60,395 bases of DNA from an archaeon (GTDB lineage: Archaea > Thermoproteota > Thermoprotei_A > Marsarchaeales > Marsarchaeaceae), in the NCBI GenBank assembly GCA_021817005.1, contig JAKAWJ010000008.1, positions 1 through 60,395 of the forward strand, given 5' to 3'. Numbering within the stretch: position 1 is the stretch's first letter; every line of letters starts with the position of its first letter. This document shows, in pieces, positions 58,488 through 60,395 of the stretch. Under the pieces are notes generated by a model. It saw only the letters and a list, made by a program, of their open reading frames with translations, did not search any database and was not told the DNA's origin. A program made the position numbers and the translations under genes.

Positions 58488-58521
58488 TAGTAATGAAAGT
58501 TGCGAAGCGCTGGGCCGTTCC

Positions 58522-59016
58522 ATGGGCGTAGAAAACTTCAAGGGCTCTTTAGAATTCAGGGTAACTTTTGCAGGGCCTTACGACTTGGAAACCTTGGTTA
58601 GACATAGGCTTGAGATGTGGCGGGAAATCAATACCGACCGGAAGTTAGACAACGACTGTTCGGTAGAGGCTAGCCGCGATTGGATAGCCCGGAATCTGTT
58701 CCAAGGTAAACTAATAGGATTTGTTGCGCGAACCGTAGATGAGGTTGTGGCAGGAAGTGGCTGCCTCTGGATCAGAGAGGAACAGCCAAGACCTTTTACC
58801 CGGCGGCTTGAGGCGCCGTATTTGATGTCAATGTATACTGAGCCAGTGTACAGGAGGCTGGGCATCGCAGAGGCTATAGTCAGATGCGCTATTTCATGGT
58901 GCAAATCGCACGGTTATGACATAATTTATCTTCACTCTTCCCCAGCCGGACGAAGACTGTACGATAAACTTGGCTTTAAACAAACCAATGAGATGCGATT
59001 GCATATTCATTCCTGA
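58522..59016 (+). CDS. GNAT-family acetyltransferase
   Basis: A GNAT protein of 164 aa from ATG 58522. The frame is open to TTG 58477 inside the end of glnA, which adds 15 unlikely residues. The acetyl-CoA loop is YTEPVYRRLGIAEAIVR (the R/Q-x2-G-x-A type) and the fold ends with the IIYLHSSPAGRRLYDKLGF signature. Its substrate is unknown. It starts 34 nt after glnA and may be transcribed from it. Confidence 0.85.
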   Translation: MGVENFKGSLEFRVTFAGPYDLETLVRHRLEMWREINTDRKLDNDCSVEASRDWIARNLFQGKLIGFVARTVDEVVAGSGCLWIREEQPRPFTRRLEAPYLMSMYTEPVYRRLGIAEAIVRCAISWCKSHGYDIIYLHSSPAGRRLYDKLGFKQTNEMRLHIHS

Positions 59017-59259
59017 TTAGGCTCGGGCGACATGGACATCGGCGTTAGGTGGCGTTAGGCTGTAGTTATACCGCTCTCGGATGTTATCCTTGGCCCGCGC
59101 TGCAATTTGGTCAAAATTTCATTGATCTGAGTAATATGAGGCGCTTCAGGTGCGAGATAACCCACGCAGCATAAACCGTTAGGCTGTTTGGTCGTTCGTC
59201 TTGGTACCGCAATCATAAAGAACCTTAACATGAGGGTTTGTGGTTATACTTCCTGCAAA

Positions 59260-59907
59260 TTAGCGTCTCCAAGGTTTGGCCCGTTCCATTTCCTTGGCAA
59301 TCTCGAAATCATTTCTCAACCTTCGGCGTTGCAATCCCCGAATGGCACCAGTCCTATCTGCATCCCCACGATTCTGGCCGAGTTTCCATTTGCCCTCGAT
59401 CCGATCTATTTGCATTTCAAAACCTATGATACCTTTCAATTGCTTTTTGATATAATTTTTCGGGGCATCGGATACCTTCCAGGGTGTCTCTGAGTTATGT
59501 TCGAACTTGGTCGTCAGGTCAGTCACCAACTGTATTAGGCGTTCGGCATCGTCAAAGAAGGTAATTGGGCCGCTGGCATGCACTGCAATATAATTCCATG
59601 TAGGCACCACTTCGCCGGTTTCATCCTTGGTTTTATACCAAGAAGGAGAGATATAGGCATCCGGTCCCATAAAGATTGCAAGCGCATTGCCGGAAATGTT
59701 TGTTTCCCGCCACTGAGAGTTTCCCCTCGCGATATGACCGACGAGTGCCCCTTTCTGACCCTTAGCTCTGTCGAGCATCATTGGAATGTGCGACGCCATT
59801 AGATTCCCCTGTGACCCAGATGTTACGAGACTCCCAAACGCAATTCGGTCTATTGCTTGTTGAAGAGTCTCAAGTCTTTCTTCCTTATACCATTCAGGAA
59901 TGTACAA
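59260..59907 (-). CDS. PaiB-like FMN-binding protein
   Basis: A 215-aa member of the PaiB family (FMN-binding split barrel), originally described as a negative regulator in Bacillus. It opens MYIPEWYKEERLETLQQAI and continues ASHIPMMLD, ARGNSQWRE and ISPSWYKTKDETGEVVPTWNY, all diagnostic. The late AVHASGPITFFDD and KQLKGIIGFEMQIDRIEGKWKLGQN are the barrel end. It probably acts as a flavin-dependent enzyme or regulator. The C-terminal tail after residue 190 is basic (RGLQRRRLRNDFE). It stands alone. Confidence 0.88.
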   Translation of the reverse strand: MYIPEWYKEERLETLQQAIDRIAFGSLVTSGSQGNLMASHIPMMLDRAKGQKGALVGHIARGNSQWRETNISGNALAIFMGPDAYISPSWYKTKDETGEVVPTWNYIAVHASGPITFFDDAERLIQLVTDLTTKFEHNSETPWKVSDAPKNYIKKQLKGIIGFEMQIDRIEGKWKLGQNRGDADRTGAIRGLQRRRLRNDFEIAKEMERAKPWRR

Positions 59908-60029
59908 ATGGCTCCACTATACTTGCCTCATTGTCCCTAAAAGGATTGAGACTTTTTACTACACACCTCGTGATCTTATATCGTTAGATGCTTGCAAAAT
60001 GTTGACGCGCAAGCAGCACGGCCATTCTG

Positions 60030-60215
60030 TTACCCGTTGTCGTAAGCCAAACGAATATTACAGGCACGATTGGAGCTTAGAGCACTGAACTCTAGAAACC
60101 TATCGCTGAGTGGCCTCCACTGCTTTTTATGATACTCGCGCAGTCGTTCCTTCAAATTTTCTTCTCCGGTGACGTGCGCGTTCGGGTTTGCGTCAAGTGT
60201 TGTCGAGAAACCCAT
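60030..60215 (-). CDS. Small hypothetical protein with a strong Shine-Dalgarno sequence
   Basis: ATG 60215 is preceded by AAAGGAGG with 5 nt between, the clearest ribosome-binding site in this window; other genes here mostly lack one. The frame gives 61 residues: MGFSTTLDANPNAHVTGEEN, then LKERLREYHKKQWRPLSDRF and a tail rich in Ser, Asn and Arg (FSALSSNRACNIRL). The first 45 residues look like a conserved N-terminus, and the tail looks abnormal, so the gene may be truncated or frameshifted. It is divergent from a GNAT gene. The family is unknown. Confidence 0.5.
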   Translation of the reverse strand: MGFSTTLDANPNAHVTGEENLKERLREYHKKQWRPLSDRFLEFSALSSNRACNIRLAYDNG

Positions 60216-60242
60216 AAAACCTCCTTTGTTCACCCCGCAGTA

Positions 60243-60395
60243 ATGGAGCTAACTATCAGAGCGCTTTCTACCCCAGAGGAATTTGCGATGGCCGAGGACG
60301 TTCAGAAAAGTGCGTGGGGTATGCCAGACATTATGGTCACTCCTAAGGAAATAATGATTGCTATGCACCATAATGGGGGGCTTGCGTTGGGCGCG
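60243..60395 (+). CDS. GNAT-like acetyltransferase, COG3375 type (partial)
   Basis: ATG 60243 opens a frame that runs off the window: MELTIRALSTPEEFAMAEDV, then QKSAWGMPDIMVTPKEIMI and HHNGGLALGA. The order (charged start, VQ-x2-WG-x-P-D, late GG-L-LGA) is that of the predicted acetyltransferases of COG3375. Only 51 residues are visible. It is divergent from the preceding small gene. Confidence 0.75.
   Translation, partial: MELTIRALSTPEEFAMAEDVQKSAWGMPDIMVTPKEIMIAMHHNGGLALGA

Overview
This window is archaeal chromosomal DNA. The archaeal markers are a CDC48 N-domain, archaeal-type inositol-3-phosphate synthase, the NurA/HerA end-resection pair, deoxyhypusine synthase, diphthine-ammonia ligase, class I lysyl-tRNA synthetase, CofD (coenzyme F420), pyruvoyl arginine decarboxylase, a PAC2-type proteasome chaperone and a geranylgeranyl-diphosphate-type prenyl synthase. 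Base composition is near 48-50% GC by eye. Start codons are often TTG or GTG, and many genes carry a TATA-like box (TTTAAA, TTATTA or TTTATAA) 25-37 nt before the start with no Shine-Dalgarno sequence. That points to mostly leaderless transcription. The set fits a TACK-type or related archaeon, but I cannot fix the class. I found no tRNA, rRNA, CRISPR array or insertion sequence.

Layout. 1-5.1 kb: cdc48 (cut by the edge), then ino1, a threonine-type asparaginase, family-5 uracil-DNA glycosylase and a TauE/DUF1634 pair. 5.1-7.8 kb: a methyltransferase and dph6, divergent from an aminohydrolase (SAH/MTA/adenosine deaminase type). 7.8-11.9 kb: hexose-phosphate mutase, sugar nucleotidyltransferase, pgk and a 59-aa gene. 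12-15.8 kb: nurA-herA and a cysteine-repeat protein. 15.9-17.2 kb: two divergent Lrp/AsnC regulators. 17.1-22.9 kb: a tight minus-strand run dhs-gatC-gatA-nnr-gatB. 23-31.4 kb: bifunctional nuclease, uridine phosphorylase, pdaD, tyrS, small proteins, an Mrr-like nuclease, a wHTH/DUF4443-like protein and ileS. 31.5-35.5 kb: a CtaA-like membrane protein, a PfkB kinase and lysK.

35.6-40.2 kb is a stress and redox block: PAC2 chaperone, Hsp20, peroxiredoxin, a decayed MFS gene, thioredoxin and acyl-CoA dehydrogenase. 42-47.1 kb carries cofD and then a five-gene plus-strand operon: two thiolase-fold proteins that both lack the nucleophilic cysteine, two DUF35 zinc/OB-fold proteins, and a nitroreductase resembling the FbiB reductase domain. 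47.1-48.9 kb has a metallo-beta-lactamase-fold hydrolase and ubiX. 49-51.7 kb is a tungstate/molybdate locus (binding protein, permease, ModE/Mop regulator) whose divergent promoter shares one palindromic TATA element. 52.1-55.7 kb has an HELGH protein followed by a prenyl synthase / HPLGH membrane protein / UbiE-like methyltransferase group that suggests membrane quinone synthesis. 57-60.4 kb has glnA (with a perfect 14-bp palindrome at its promoter), GNAT acetyltransferases and a PaiB-like flavoprotein.

Six very short or degraded genes were read directly from the sequence: 11759-11938, 26743-26877, 31515-31637, 36882-37052, 4751-4915 and 51890-52120. The strongest leads for new biology are the cysteine-less thiolase/DUF35 operon, the NurA/HerA-linked cysteine-repeat protein, the shared promoter element of the chaperone and peroxiredoxin genes, and the compact bidirectional promoter of the tungstate/molybdate locus.
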